NCBI GenBank assembly: GCA_947306055.1 | Contig: CAMZFK010000005.1 | Location: forward strand, 1 to 36,476 | Reading direction: 5' to 3' | From: an uncultured Candidatus Saccharibacteria bacterium | Lineage (GTDB): Bacteria; Patescibacteriota; Saccharimonadia; Saccharimonadales; Saccharimonadaceae | DNA length: 36,476 bases | Shown here: positions 7,585-16,482 of the stretch, piece after piece | How positions within the stretch are numbered: position 1 is the first letter of the stretch | Layout: each line of letters starts with the position of its first letter | Made by a program: the position numbers and the translations under genes | The notes under the pieces: model-generated | Database searches by the model: none | Seen by the model: the letters and a program-made list of their open reading frames with translations, nothing else | Told to the model about the DNA's origin: nothing

Positions 7585-8532
7585 TTGCGCCCAGTAAGTC
7601 TTGTATTCGGTATCTGGAGCGAAGACGAAGCCGACAGACATCTTAGTGTATTTCGGATTTAAAATGTTTTCACGGTGAGACTCTGAATCCATCCAAAGTT
7701 TTACGACCGAAGTCGGCGAGACGGCCGCATTGCCGGCAGCAAGATTCTCGCCGCTAATATCACTTCCGCTAGGCGCAGGGCAAGCCGTGTTCCACTCGCT
7801 GTCATCTGGGCGCGTATGTTCATATCGTGTCACTATTTCTTTGGCGCGAGTATCTGCTGCTTCTTCGCAGGCAGAAGACCAAGACAAAGGCGATAAATCA
7901 TTATCTTTCCTAATATCGTTTACGATATTTAGGACTTCCTGTTTCCATTGCTCTACCGGTGGCTCTACTACATCTACCGTGATGGTATCCTTATACTTAC
8001 CATCATAAGTACCGGCAGTGACTACCGTACTACCGACGCCTTTGATTATTGGCGAGCGGCATTTTTTACTATCATATCCTAGCCAGCTACGAGCAGAATC
8101 ATAAAATCCCGCAATTACATCGGTGTTCGAAGTCTGCCAATACATATTTCCAAGGTCGTAGACTTCGCCACCAAGACATATGTCTACATCCGTCGTGGCA
8201 TAGATTACCATAGAAGTTTCGCCCCAAATTTCGCCATCTGGGATTTCTCTAATCTCCTTAGATATTATTTTTGGCTCGGAAGTGAGGCCAGATTCTTCAT
8301 GCTCTTTGTCATTCTGGGCAACGATATTATTACTTAGCCAAATCACACCAGCGACTAACGCTCCGATAGTTAGGACGATATTAAAAATGCTATATCCGAT
8401 TAGTTTCCTAGGGCGAAGCAGCGACTTGGTCTTGGCACGCCTATGTACTCGATAAATGTATCGACAAAAGGCAATGTCCATCAAGAGTACTGCGGCTAGT
8501 GAAATGATTAGTAATATCGTGAATAATTGCAT
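7567..8532 (-). CDS. CAP/SCP-domain extracellular protein, two N-terminal membrane helices
   Basis: A 321-aa protein. I choose the ATG at 8532 (MQLFTILLI) over 8547 because AGGA lies 6 bases upstream and the gap to the preceding stop is then 1 base. Two hydrophobic helices (about 3-20 and 44-66) bracket a basic loop. The extracellular part has a beta-rich segment (about 100-200) and a C-terminal CAP domain with YEHTRPDDS, GENLAAG, SESHRENILNPKYTKMSVGF and WAQLF. CAP proteins are secreted; bacterial members have unclear roles in envelope biology. It is the last gene of the VTC/DUF4956/Cthe_2159 operon. Confidence 0.85.
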   Translation of the reverse strand: MQLFTILLIISLAAVLLMDIAFCRYIYRVHRRAKTKSLLRPRKLIGYSIFNIVLTIGALVAGVIWLSNNIVAQNDKEHEESGLTSEPKIISKEIREIPDGEIWGETSMVIYATTDVDICLGGEVYDLGNMYWQTSNTDVIAGFYDSARSWLGYDSKKCRSPIIKGVGSTVVTAGTYDGKYKDTITVDVVEPPVEQWKQEVLNIVNDIRKDNDLSPLSWSSACEEAADTRAKEIVTRYEHTRPDDSEWNTACPAPSGSDISGENLAAGNAAVSPTSVVKLWMDSESHRENILNPKYTKMSVGFVFAPDTEYKTYWAQLFSTY

Positions 8533-8533
8533 T

Positions 8534-9760
8534 TTATTTCCTATCATATTTATGTAATTCGTCCGTGGCTGGGATAATCGTTACTATATCTGAAATAGTA
8601 AAAAGTCTATATGGGTAGTTATTGATATATATTGTGTAGATCTCACCAAGTGTAAAACTGCTCGCGCCGGCAATCAAATGGTCAAAAACCTTCTTTGAGA
8701 TGTGAGATACTACGGTCTTGCCGGCAGAATCTTTGATTTCTATCTTGGTGCCAGCTAGAAATGTCGTCCCAAAATCAAAATTCACATTAAAAATGCTTGA
8801 ATCTCGTCCTAGAGTTTCGGTTATATCGCCGGCCCCCACGGCAATGACGGTCCCGCCGTCCATAATGATATTAATCCCAGGGTCCAGCGAGCTATTTTTG
8901 CCATTAATCGGCCCGTCGATGGCAATATTGCCGCCCTTGATACGAATGTAGCCGTTACTATCGATACCGTCGCCACCGGTATTTAGATAGATATTGCCAC
9001 CAGTTATATTCACTGCGCATTCTGCATCGACGCTCGCGTCCGGAGCTTCGCTATTTACGGCGTTAATTCCATCATCGGAAGAGTCGATTGTGATTTCTCC
9101 ACCGTCTATCGCTACGATTTTTGCTTCTATCCCTTCGTAGCTGCTCGTGACATTGATTTTGCCTCCTAGGATGATCAGCGCATCGTTTGCGCGCAAGGCA
9201 TCATCCGCGGCTTTGATATTGTAGGTCCCGCTATTTATCTTTAGATTGTCTTTACCGACAATACCATCTTGAAAATTAGCGACGATGTTCAAGGTCCCTT
9301 CGCCAGCAAACGCGAGATTTGCCCTAGAATAAATCACCCCTTTGACTTCGTATTCTTCTAGGTATTTTTGGCCGTCTATCAAGGTATTCTCACCTACGAG
9401 CTCGATCAGCAAATCATCCGCCTCCTTACATACTATTGCTGGGCCAGATGAATTTTTGATTAGGACGTTGTCCAAGATTAGTCGCACCTCTCCATCTGGT
9501 ACGTCGATGATTAGCGAATCGTCCTTCAGATTTCCCGTGACATGATAATTACCAGATTTATTGATGATTTTAGTCTCGCCAAGTACGAGATCATAATACC
9601 GGTATTTATTCCAATTGATTTTTTGATCATTGTCATATAGGCCGGATGCTATAGTGGCATTTTCTGGGGCTAATTTTTCATTAATAAACACCGCGCCCGC
9701 CACAATTGCCGCGAGAAACGCCATTCCGATAGCTAGTAGACCTATACCTTTTTTGGTCAT
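8534..9760 (-). CDS. Cthe_2159-type carbohydrate-binding beta-helix protein
   Basis: A 408-aa protein with an N-terminal signal anchor (about 5-26) and repeated short strands typical of a right-handed parallel beta-helix: VRLILDNVLIKNSSGPAI, GTLNIVANFQDGIVGKD, DDALRAND, GIEAKIVAIDGGEI, DDGINAVNSE, GGDGIDSNGYI. This pattern (repeated D/GDGI motifs) matches the Cthe_2159 family, whose founding member binds cellulose-like polysaccharide. It sits directly downstream of a DUF4956 gene (5-base gap) in the familiar VTC-DUF4956-Cthe_2159 association. A TATAAT within the stop region (9764-9769 on the minus strand) might add an internal promoter. Confidence 0.82.
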   Translation of the reverse strand: MTKKGIGLLAIGMAFLAAIVAGAVFINEKLAPENATIASGLYDNDQKINWNKYRYYDLVLGETKIINKSGNYHVTGNLKDDSLIIDVPDGEVRLILDNVLIKNSSGPAIVCKEADDLLIELVGENTLIDGQKYLEEYEVKGVIYSRANLAFAGEGTLNIVANFQDGIVGKDNLKINSGTYNIKAADDALRANDALIILGGKINVTSSYEGIEAKIVAIDGGEITIDSSDDGINAVNSEAPDASVDAECAVNITGGNIYLNTGGDGIDSNGYIRIKGGNIAIDGPINGKNSSLDPGINIIMDGGTVIAVGAGDITETLGRDSSIFNVNFDFGTTFLAGTKIEIKDSAGKTVVSHISKKVFDHLIAGASSFTLGEIYTIYINNYPYRLFTISDIVTIIPATDELHKYDRK

Positions 9761-9765
9761 AGGGA

Positions 9766-10437
9766 TTATATTTCCTCTTCGAGCACCGGCTCTGACAGCA
9801 AAACTTTGAGATTACAATTCTTGACACGGATTTCGTCTAGGAAGGCCTTTTCTTTGACGCCTCGTTTTAGCTTGATATCATACGTCAGATTATAAAGACT
9901 CCCCATATTGACGGTTTTCATCGTGACGAGCTTCGCGTGTGAGGTGTATTTTTTGAAAATATCCTCAAATGCGTCTTCATAGTCCAAATCTTCAGGGATA
10001 ACGATTTTTAGTATGCGCTCTTTTCTGTCTGGCTCGAGGAGCGGCGTAAAGCTGAAAAAGAGAATTACCACAATCGCCGCCGCAGTGATTACTGCCGCAA
10101 AGAGCACATGACCCATACCGAGCGCCAAGCCCACCATCATCGAGAAAAAGACCGCAAGGAGATCTTTTGCTCGCCCCTGAATCGAGCGAAAACGGATCAG
10201 CGAGAAAGCGCCAAGAATAGCGATAGAGGTACCGAGGTTGCCGTTTATCATGATCATTACTGCCATCACAAGTAACGGCAAGGTCGCCAGCGTGACCAAA
10301 AATCCCTTCGTCGTCTGGCTAGTCGCACGATGAGTGATGGCGATCGCCACCCCTAAGACGACCGCGGAGGCCGCACAGATGAGCGCCGTAGTGATCTCTA
10401 GCCCGTTGGGATTGGTGCTAAATATACTATTAAACAT
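9766..10437 (-). CDS. DUF4956 integral membrane protein
   Basis: A 223-aa protein with about four membrane helices in the first 130 residues, the family signature GAFSLIRFRSIQGRAKD between helices, and a soluble C-terminal domain (about 135-223). DUF4956 proteins are regularly encoded next to VTC-domain proteins, but their activity is not established. The start ATG has AGGA 6 bases upstream and overlaps the end of the VTC gene in the sequence ATGTTTAA (8 bases), indicating translational coupling. Confidence 0.9.
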   Translation of the reverse strand: MFNSIFSTNPNGLEITTALICAASAVVLGVAIAITHRATSQTTKGFLVTLATLPLLVMAVMIMINGNLGTSIAILGAFSLIRFRSIQGRAKDLLAVFFSMMVGLALGMGHVLFAAVITAAAIVVILFFSFTPLLEPDRKERILKIVIPEDLDYEDAFEDIFKKYTSHAKLVTMKTVNMGSLYNLTYDIKLKRGVKEKAFLDEIRVKNCNLKVLLSEPVLEEEI

Positions 10438-11149
10438 GCTTTTCCTTTCTTATTAATTCATATATTTTACCAATTTTCGAAAAACTGCTTGGGTAAACCT
10501 TCTCTTTAGATAGAGTTTTGACTAGCCAAAGCGGCATCACCCCATTTGCCTTAATTTCCATTATAATATTTTTTTCGTTATTAAAATAGTGTTTATCATT
10601 AGCTTTTTTAAAAAACTTCAGGTTTTTGGTACGATAACTTAAATTCTCATCGAAAGTTACCCTTAAATTATCCTCGCCGGTGAAGCTTGTGCGGTCATAA
10701 TGGACCAGGATTTTTGGCTTCAATTTCAGATATTCTACTAGATAATCTACCTCTTTTGCTATCTGGAGGTCGGACTGTTGCTCTTTTTTGGCTAGTTCGA
10801 CGGCCGTCTTCTTATTTGCAGCGAATTTCTCGTAGTCTTCAAGCTTCAAGAGCACTCGGCGCTTATATCCGAGACTCGGGCCCTTACCTCTTAATTTGGT
10901 CTTGATTTCCAAAAAAACTTTGTCGTATCCGCCATACGAGCGAGCCCGCAGCTTCTCTTTGAATTCGGGATGCTCGATGGATTTGATAATCAAATCGTAA
11001 TTATCGGTATCAAAATAGATATTAAACACCGAAGAATGGTGGTATTTGTCACGCTGCATGATGCGCTTTACTGCCCGCAAAATCTCTTTCTGCTGCTTCG
11101 CAGAAATCAGATATTTCTTCTCCACGCGATCAAAGATTTTGATATCCAT
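10430..11149 (-). CDS. VTC-domain protein (polyphosphate polymerase-like)
   Basis: A 239-aa protein starting MDIKIFDRVEKKY; the ORF-track start at 11257 is rejected because a TATAAT box ends 6 bases before this ATG. Tunnel-domain residues of the VTC/CYTH-like fold are visible: RVEKKYL, FDTDNYDL, KLRARSYG, FLEIKTKLRG, GYKRRV, YDRTSF, RVTFDENL and MEIKANG. In yeast the related Vtc4 domain makes inorganic polyphosphate; bacterial members beside DUF4956 are presumed related but largely untested. No membrane segment is present, so it probably works on the inner face of the membrane with its DUF4956 neighbour. First gene of a four-gene operon. Confidence 0.87.
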   Translation of the reverse strand: MDIKIFDRVEKKYLISAKQQKEILRAVKRIMQRDKYHHSSVFNIYFDTDNYDLIIKSIEHPEFKEKLRARSYGGYDKVFLEIKTKLRGKGPSLGYKRRVLLKLEDYEKFAANKKTAVELAKKEQQSDLQIAKEVDYLVEYLKLKPKILVHYDRTSFTGEDNLRVTFDENLSYRTKNLKFFKKANDKHYFNNEKNIIMEIKANGVMPLWLVKTLSKEKVYPSSFSKIGKIYELIRKEKHV

Positions 11150-11155
11150 ATTATT

Positions 11156-11161
11156 ATTATA
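11156..11161 (-). promoter_or_regulatory. -10 box (TATAAT) of leaderless VTC operon
   Basis: On the minus strand TATAAT is followed by AATAAT and ATG, a 6-base spacing, which decides the start of the VTC gene. Confidence 0.55.
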
Positions 11162-11186
11162 AAGCATAAGCGTAGGAATTCTAAGC

Positions 11187-11215
11187 TTGACTTTTTTAGC
11201 CTTGTGTGGTATAAT
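11187..11215 (+). promoter_or_regulatory. Full promoter of the 229-aa orphan (TTGACT-17-TATAAT)
   Basis: TTGACT at 11187-11192 and TATAAT at 11210-11215 are separated by 17 bases, with an extended -10 TGG. Transcription should begin near 11222. Confidence 0.75.
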
Positions 11216-11220
11216 TAAGG

Positions 11221-11256
11221 TGTATAGATAAAAGAGTTCACTCTTGAAACTATACA
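11221..11256 (+). promoter_or_regulatory. 5'-terminal stem-loop in leader of the 229-aa orphan
   Basis: TGTATAG (11221-11227) pairs with CTATACA (11250-11256), and AAGAGT pairs with ACTCTT inside it. The structure lies at the predicted 5' end of a leader of about 93 nt. It may stabilise the mRNA or regulate it; no known riboswitch class is recognised. Confidence 0.5.
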
Positions 11257-11314
11257 AAAAAGCACATTAACAAGACTAGAAGTGAGAATATATATTTAAA
11301 AGGAGGGAATATAT

Positions 11315-12004
11315 ATGAAGAAATATACTAGGTTTTTATTAGCTGCGTTAGCAGCAATCATCCTTGTTGGCTGCCTTGCGCCCGCTGAAAGCGCGTACGC
11401 GATGTACGCTTACAACGAGGAAGAAATGCGGAAGTCAACCGCAAGCGAAATTAGGTACCTTTACGAATTTCATGTTATCCCTACGGGTGATATGAAAGAA
11501 TTTGGGTACGCCGAGGATGTGACGTACGGAGAAGTCCTGCAATACTATTATAATGGGATCCTTCCCATTAAGAAAAAGTATGCTGGACAGAAGAAAGCTC
11601 AGAAGTGGGCAAAGAAAATCGCCTACGAACTTTCACTTGACTTTCCCGAGCAAGCTGATGTAATATATTCGTGGCTTACTGATGGGAAGTATGAGGCCTT
11701 TAACCTAGACGAGCCTGCAAATATGGATTGGGCCTACAGGATGGGATATCTATCCTGTCGATATTACGAGACAGAGGAGACGGCCTACATGTTTAAGAAC
11801 TCAGGGGACGACTTTGAGTACGATTTCAACAATGGGCGTTTCCGAAGCATCACGAGCCAGGGGCCCTCCCCTTACATGAGGAAATATTTTGGGCTCGAGG
11901 CCGGAGATGACTACGCTAAGAGATATCTTGCGGTTGTTTTCATGAAGCCTATCATCATATATTGCGAGTACGCTACGCGTTCAGAGGTGGAGGTGATAGT
12001 CTAG
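11315..12004 (+). CDS. Secreted protein of unknown function (orphan, single-gene unit)
   Basis: A 229-aa protein with a signal sequence (residues about 1-29). LVGC could be a lipobox or the cleavage could fall after AYA. The mature part is rich in Tyr, Glu, Lys and aromatic residues, with no recognised domain; it is probably mostly helical (EEEMRKSTASEIRYLYEF, KKAQKWAKKIAYEL). A strong AGGAGG lies 8 bases before the ATG. The gene stands alone between its own promoter with a structured leader and a strong terminator, a set-up otherwise used here for ribosomal genes, which suggests high expression. I do not recognise the family. Confidence 0.7.
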   Translation: MKKYTRFLLAALAAIILVGCLAPAESAYAMYAYNEEEMRKSTASEIRYLYEFHVIPTGDMKEFGYAEDVTYGEVLQYYYNGILPIKKKYAGQKKAQKWAKKIAYELSLDFPEQADVIYSWLTDGKYEAFNLDEPANMDWAYRMGYLSCRYYETEETAYMFKNSGDDFEYDFNNGRFRSITSQGPSPYMRKYFGLEAGDDYAKRYLAVVFMKPIIIYCEYATRSEVEVIV

Positions 12005-12018
12005 TCTTGTTTTGAGAT

Positions 12019-12053
12019 TGGGAGTAACGAAGTTACTCCCATTTTTATTTTTT
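12019..12053 (+). terminator. Rho-independent terminator after the 229-aa orphan
   Basis: A 10-bp perfect stem TGGGAGTAAC/GTTACTCCCA with a GAA loop is followed by a T-rich run. Confidence 0.9.
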
Positions 12054-12079
12054 GCTTGTTTTATTTATTTAACTTATGC

Positions 12080-12085
12080 TATACT
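12080..12085 (+). promoter_or_regulatory. Extended -10 (TGC-TATACT) of leaderless giant-protein gene
   Basis: TGC-TATACT ends 6 bases before the ATG at 12092. A possible -35 TTGTTT lies at 12056-12061, 18 bases upstream of the box. Confidence 0.55.
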
Positions 12086-12091
12086 TAGATT

Positions 12092-15000
12092 ATGCGGAAA
12101 GTGAGGTGTAGGGTTGTATCTAGTGTAGCTATCGTCGGCTTTTTGGTCTATCTACTATCTCTTGCCGTCATGCCTGGTAATGCTTTTGCTGCGAGCACTG
12201 AAGGCGGGGGGTGGGTATCTCCTGGTGGCGATACAGGCGGCAGCGGCGGCAGCGGCGGCGGCGACGTCAATTGTGATGGCAACGATACATCCTCAGTCAA
12301 ATGCACCGGCAAATCATGGATTTTTTATAAAAGTCAGAAATCTGAATCCGAGGCCAAGGTTATACCACTATATATACCATTTAATATTCTCGTGAATACT
12401 AGTGGTAGCAATCTTACCGTCGTGAATGACCTCTACGGTGGTGGCATCCCGAAGATTTGTGCGGAGCACACAGAGCAAAATGGTGGGTTTTGGCACTATG
12501 GAATCAATGGAATGGGCAAGACGCCTGCGAATGGCAGAGAAGGGGGGTTTTCGTATGTCATCAGTAACTGGAGCAGTTATAGCAGGTATGCTAATAGGTA
12601 CAGCGTAGATGTCGGTAGCTGGGGACACTGGGGAACTATACCGTATGGGACGTATGATGGATATGCGATAGAACAGATGAAGAACAACGTATCGCAGACG
12701 ATTAACGATGAAAATGGCGAGGTATTTTATCGGGCTGGAGGCGATGATAATATTCGTTCATATATAGACACTAAGCCTTTCGATACTAATCGGGCATATA
12801 CTACATATGTGTTGGATGGGAGCGGCAATCCAAAATTAGATGAAAACGGCAATAAAGAGCCAAACTATCCGCTTTTGGCTTATCGGAAGGCTTGTGCTTA
12901 CTCCGCCACTAATGACAGAGACAAGGCAGACTGTAATAATGCCACATCTATTCCTAAAGGTACTTCGGCGTTTTGTTACTGGGATGGCATGGACGAAACT
13001 AAGTTCCTTTCTACCAAACTTACGGCGAAGTATAGCACTGGGGATACTATCGAAAGCATCAATACCTCTATACGGGAGGAACCTAATAGTAAGACTGAAA
13101 CCATCGGCACTAAGGAGGTTGAAAAGGGGAGCTATATAACTCTTGAATTCGTGCACGGATTGTATGCCGACCAAGCTGATACAAACGTCGAATACGAAAT
13201 AACAATGCGTGCAGATGGTTTGGACTCGGGGAGCGTCAGGATAAAACGAGAAAATAACGGGACTTTTATAACGAATCGTGACACCGTGACAGATAGTGGG
13301 GCTATTTCTACACGCTACTCTAAGACTATTAGTGGGGCTCAATATTTCGCTCCATATGACGATAAGAATTATCTCAAAAAGAATAACTACACCATCTACG
13401 GGGACAGAGTTGGTTCTTTTAATATCTGCGAAGTAATTAAGCTTAGTAGTGGCTTTAGTACTGGTGGATGTATCAATCTTAAGGTCACAGAGGATCCTCC
13501 TTCTGGCGGTGGCGGTAACGATGTCATTTTTTCTAGATCCACTGTAAGTGTATATGATGGTGCAGAAGTCATTGAAGCTGATACCGGTCTAGTCGGATAC
13601 CCGTGCAAAATTACTAGGCAAAATGGCTTTCACCGAGTCAGTGATTGCTCTAATGCAACTCGAAGTGTTACCGCAAATAATGGCCAGCCGATAAGGGTGC
13701 TCCGTGGGGATGTCATCGATATAACTTTTACCCATGACGTGTACTCAATGAATCCCTTATATAGTGACTACACTTTTTGTAGCTATTCCGATGGTAGTGT
13801 ACAGTCATGCGTAACCCCGGCGCTAGCCTATAGTCTCGAAAGTCCAAATACTAACGGTATTTATATAATCGAGACAAACGCGAGAAATGGCTATGGCTAC
13901 ACAGAAGTGGGGTGGCGTAGCGGGCAGTATTTTGTACCTAATATGACCGGCGATCATTTTAACACCCATAATTACGAACTTCAATTCAATAATCTAGGAT
14001 CCTATTTACTATGCGACAGCATGAGCATACGTGCGTACAACTCATACTACTACAACAACACCAGCACCACATCGGCATGCGCCAAAATTGAAGTGATTGA
14101 GGCTCCGATACTTACTCAAGGCTGCGCGAGCTGGACTTATCTTACGAATTATGCTACATCAGGTACTTCTGTTGGGTGGAATGAGGTGTTAATACTGGGT
14201 AGCAATGGCAACATTATCGATGCTAGAGCTTCCGGCTACGGATGGAAACATGGTCAAGGCGAATCAGATAGCTCGACCGTATACGCTAAGCCCGGCGACA
14301 AGGTAACATTCATAGACTGCTATTTCCCAGGGCTTCAAAAGAGTCTGTTTAGACAAAAGGTCACTTCTGTACATGGAGCGCATAATTCTTACCCGACCGC
14401 CCCATACAGCACCAGGAATACTAATGTTCAAGCGAATGATTCGGTCTTTGGAAGTTGGACCAATTTATATACCGTCAGGACGACTAAGAATTCTCCAAAT
14501 ATGCTTTCTGGGCAGTCCATACCGAGTAGTGCCACCTTTGATCCTGGGTTTACTCGCTCGTTTGACAAAAATGATCGTACGCCTATACAAGAAGATAAAT
14601 TGATCTACACCGTCACAGCAAGCGATACTGGCAAATATTTCATGGAGCAGATTAACAGCGGCTCGCCTTCGTATGTATCGCGGACAAATCACGGGCGTGA
14701 AAGTTGGATTTGTACTTGGCCAAATTATGGCGGTGGGTGCTGCTCACATCATACGTGGGACGTCGTATCTACTTGGTATACCGACAAGGACGGCGACATC
14801 GTAAGCAGCGGTACTGAAGGTGCTAGCAAGCATGAAACATACGGTTGGGTTTGCGATGAATGGTTAGCCCCATGCTACACTTCCCACCAAAATGATTACA
14901 TCACGCAGTCCAGAGATAATAGCTCTGATTACGACCGTGTCTGGCTGAAGGTTCCATATAATTTTACTAATTCTGCGAGCCTGCAACTTGGGGTTTCGGC

Positions 15001-16444
15001 AAGCACACCAGTCTATGCCGGCGAGACTGTCAAAGTAAATGAAGCCAAAGTAAATGTTAATACCAAATTTAATTCCGTTCTTGGCACCACTTATGCCACC
15101 AAGGTAGATGGGGCCGAGGCCCGACTGATTGCGTATGTTTCATCTACTAATAGCGGTAACGAAATGCGCACTGGTACTCGTGGGACTAATTTGTGTTCAC
15201 TATTATCATCAAGTCAGTGTTCTACCGTGAAAAGCACTACTTCTACTACCCTAAATTCAAACAGCAATTTAAGTGGCTCCACAGAATCTTTTGGCTTCAA
15301 CAATATATATAATGTCTTTGATGCAAATGCTGGTAATTATATGTGCTTCAGGATGGCCGTATATCCGTCCGCTAGTGGCGGTGATACTAATATGAATCCT
15401 AATGGTGATGGGCAGTGGTATCTCTCAGCTCCACAATGCAGGATTATAGCAAAAAAGCCTAGTTTCCAAGTCTATGGCGGGAGCCTGTATTCTGCAGGTT
15501 CAATTAAGACATCCAGAAGTCTGAAGCGTAATCTATTAGGCATCTATGGCTATACGCCGATGGGTTCGCCAAGTAATACTACCGTCTTTGGCTCCTGGGT
15601 AGAGCAAAGCGTGGTCTCGCTTGGTGCAGTAACACTCCTATCTTCTGGAGCGAGCACCGGTCTAAATAATACTGCTGTCGGTAGCGGGGGCCCAGATGCG
15701 TCTGATAATTTCTGTAAAAATCGCACTCCTCTTAGCTTCGCTAACTATTCTAGCGTGTCAAACGCTTCTCTCGATATGTCGCTTTGCCCTAACTCTTCAG
15801 TAACCGGCTTCGCCGAGATAGCTCCGACCAACGTGAATCGAGAATCGCTGATAGATTTCTTCAGCACCGGCTCGCCAAACGTACCGGCCGGGATTTCGGT
15901 GAACTTGAATAATGCCAATCATTATTCTGTGATAAATAGTGCTACTGGCGTAAAAATCCGTTACACACATTCTAGTGGGAATTTAACACTTAATGGTGCT
16001 ACTATCGGAGCAAGTACTACCCACGTAGTGAGAGCCAACGGTAACGTCACAATCAATGGTAATATTTCATACACCAATAATACTTTTGGGTCCGCCAGCG
16101 AAATACCAAAACTCATCATTTACGCAAGAAATATCGTCGTAGATTGTCGCGTGACCACTTTAGACGCCATACTTATCGCGGAAAACAATGTGAATACTTG
16201 CAATAGTGGCAATATCAACTCTAGCCTCAATTCTAATCAGCTTAATATCCGTGGGATGGTTATCACCAACACTATGAGTCTAAATCGTACCTATGGGGCC
16301 GCGACTGGTCGCCAATCTGGCACCCCAGCCGAAACCGTGAACTACGACACTTCGGCTATCCTGTGGGGTAGATTTATGTCTGGCGCCGCCGAGTCCGATA
16401 CTCTTGTCACAACTTACCAACACGAACTTGCCCCAAGATATTAG
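12092..16444 (+). CDS. Giant secreted protein with diverged internal repeats, unknown function
   Basis: A 1450-aa protein with a signal peptide ending near NAFA-A (about residue 34) and a Gly/Ser-rich linker at about 39-57. Repeated modules follow: GSYITLEFVHGLY (about 346) and GDVIDITFTHDVYS (about 539) begin two related segments that also share a QYF.P core and a Cys-containing end (ICEVIKLS, then LLCDSMSI), each followed by a Pro-ended strand. GDKVTFIDCYFPG (about 735) begins a shorter third. A Cys-rich region (WICTW, GGGCCSHH) lies at about 870-930. The last 250 residues are Asn/Thr/Ser-rich with beta-helix-like strands and end ...ELAPRY. There is no membrane anchor or LPxTG. Adhesin-like surface protein is my best guess; I do not recognise a named family. 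Confidence 0.75.
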   Translation: MRKVRCRVVSSVAIVGFLVYLLSLAVMPGNAFAASTEGGGWVSPGGDTGGSGGSGGGDVNCDGNDTSSVKCTGKSWIFYKSQKSESEAKVIPLYIPFNILVNTSGSNLTVVNDLYGGGIPKICAEHTEQNGGFWHYGINGMGKTPANGREGGFSYVISNWSSYSRYANRYSVDVGSWGHWGTIPYGTYDGYAIEQMKNNVSQTINDENGEVFYRAGGDDNIRSYIDTKPFDTNRAYTTYVLDGSGNPKLDENGNKEPNYPLLAYRKACAYSATNDRDKADCNNATSIPKGTSAFCYWDGMDETKFLSTKLTAKYSTGDTIESINTSIREEPNSKTETIGTKEVEKGSYITLEFVHGLYADQADTNVEYEITMRADGLDSGSVRIKRENNGTFITNRDTVTDSGAISTRYSKTISGAQYFAPYDDKNYLKKNNYTIYGDRVGSFNICEVIKLSSGFSTGGCINLKVTEDPPSGGGGNDVIFSRSTVSVYDGAEVIEADTGLVGYPCKITRQNGFHRVSDCSNATRSVTANNGQPIRVLRGDVIDITFTHDVYSMNPLYSDYTFCSYSDGSVQSCVTPALAYSLESPNTNGIYIIETNARNGYGYTEVGWRSGQYFVPNMTGDHFNTHNYELQFNNLGSYLLCDSMSIRAYNSYYYNNTSTTSACAKIEVIEAPILTQGCASWTYLTNYATSGTSVGWNEVLILGSNGNIIDARASGYGWKHGQGESDSSTVYAKPGDKVTFIDCYFPGLQKSLFRQKVTSVHGAHNSYPTAPYSTRNTNVQANDSVFGSWTNLYTVRTTKNSPNMLSGQSIPSSATFDPGFTRSFDKNDRTPIQEDKLIYTVTASDTGKYFMEQINSGSPSYVSRTNHGRESWICTWPNYGGGCCSHHTWDVVSTWYTDKDGDIVSSGTEGASKHETYGWVCDEWLAPCYTSHQNDYITQSRDNSSDYDRVWLKVPYNFTNSASLQLGVSASTPVYAGETVKVNEAKVNVNTKFNSVLGTTYATKVDGAEARLIAYVSSTNSGNEMRTGTRGTNLCSLLSSSQCSTVKSTTSTTLNSNSNLSGSTESFGFNNIYNVFDANAGNYMCFRMAVYPSASGGDTNMNPNGDGQWYLSAPQCRIIAKKPSFQVYGGSLYSAGSIKTSRSLKRNLLGIYGYTPMGSPSNTTVFGSWVEQSVVSLGAVTLLSSGASTGLNNTAVGSGGPDASDNFCKNRTPLSFANYSSVSNASLDMSLCPNSSVTGFAEIAPTNVNRESLIDFFSTGSPNVPAGISVNLNNANHYSVINSATGVKIRYTHSSGNLTLNGATIGASTTHVVRANGNVTINGNISYTNNTFGSASEIPKLIIYARNIVVDCRVTTLDAILIAENNVNTCNSGNINSSLNSNQLNIRGMVITNTMSLNRTYGAATGRQSGTPAETVNYDTSAILWGRFMSGAAESDTLVTTYQHELAPRY

Positions 16445-16465
16445 TACTATTTTGAATTTTTGTGG

Positions 16466-16471
16466 TATAAT
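16466..16471 (+). promoter_or_regulatory. Extended -10 (TGG-TATAAT) of tRNA-Gln
   Basis: TGG-TATAAT lies 11 bases upstream of the mature tRNA 5' end, giving a very short 5' trailer. Confidence 0.6.
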
Positions 16472-16482
16472 TGTACTTACGT

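Noticed and set aside
12237-12270. GGC/AGC repeats as a repeat element or CRISPR-like array
   Set aside because: They are short in-frame codons for a Gly/Ser linker of the secreted protein, without spacers.
12836-13342. 168-aa minus-strand ORF inside the giant secreted protein gene
   Set aside because: There is no promoter or ribosome binding site, and the opposite frame has a signal peptide and repeat structure.
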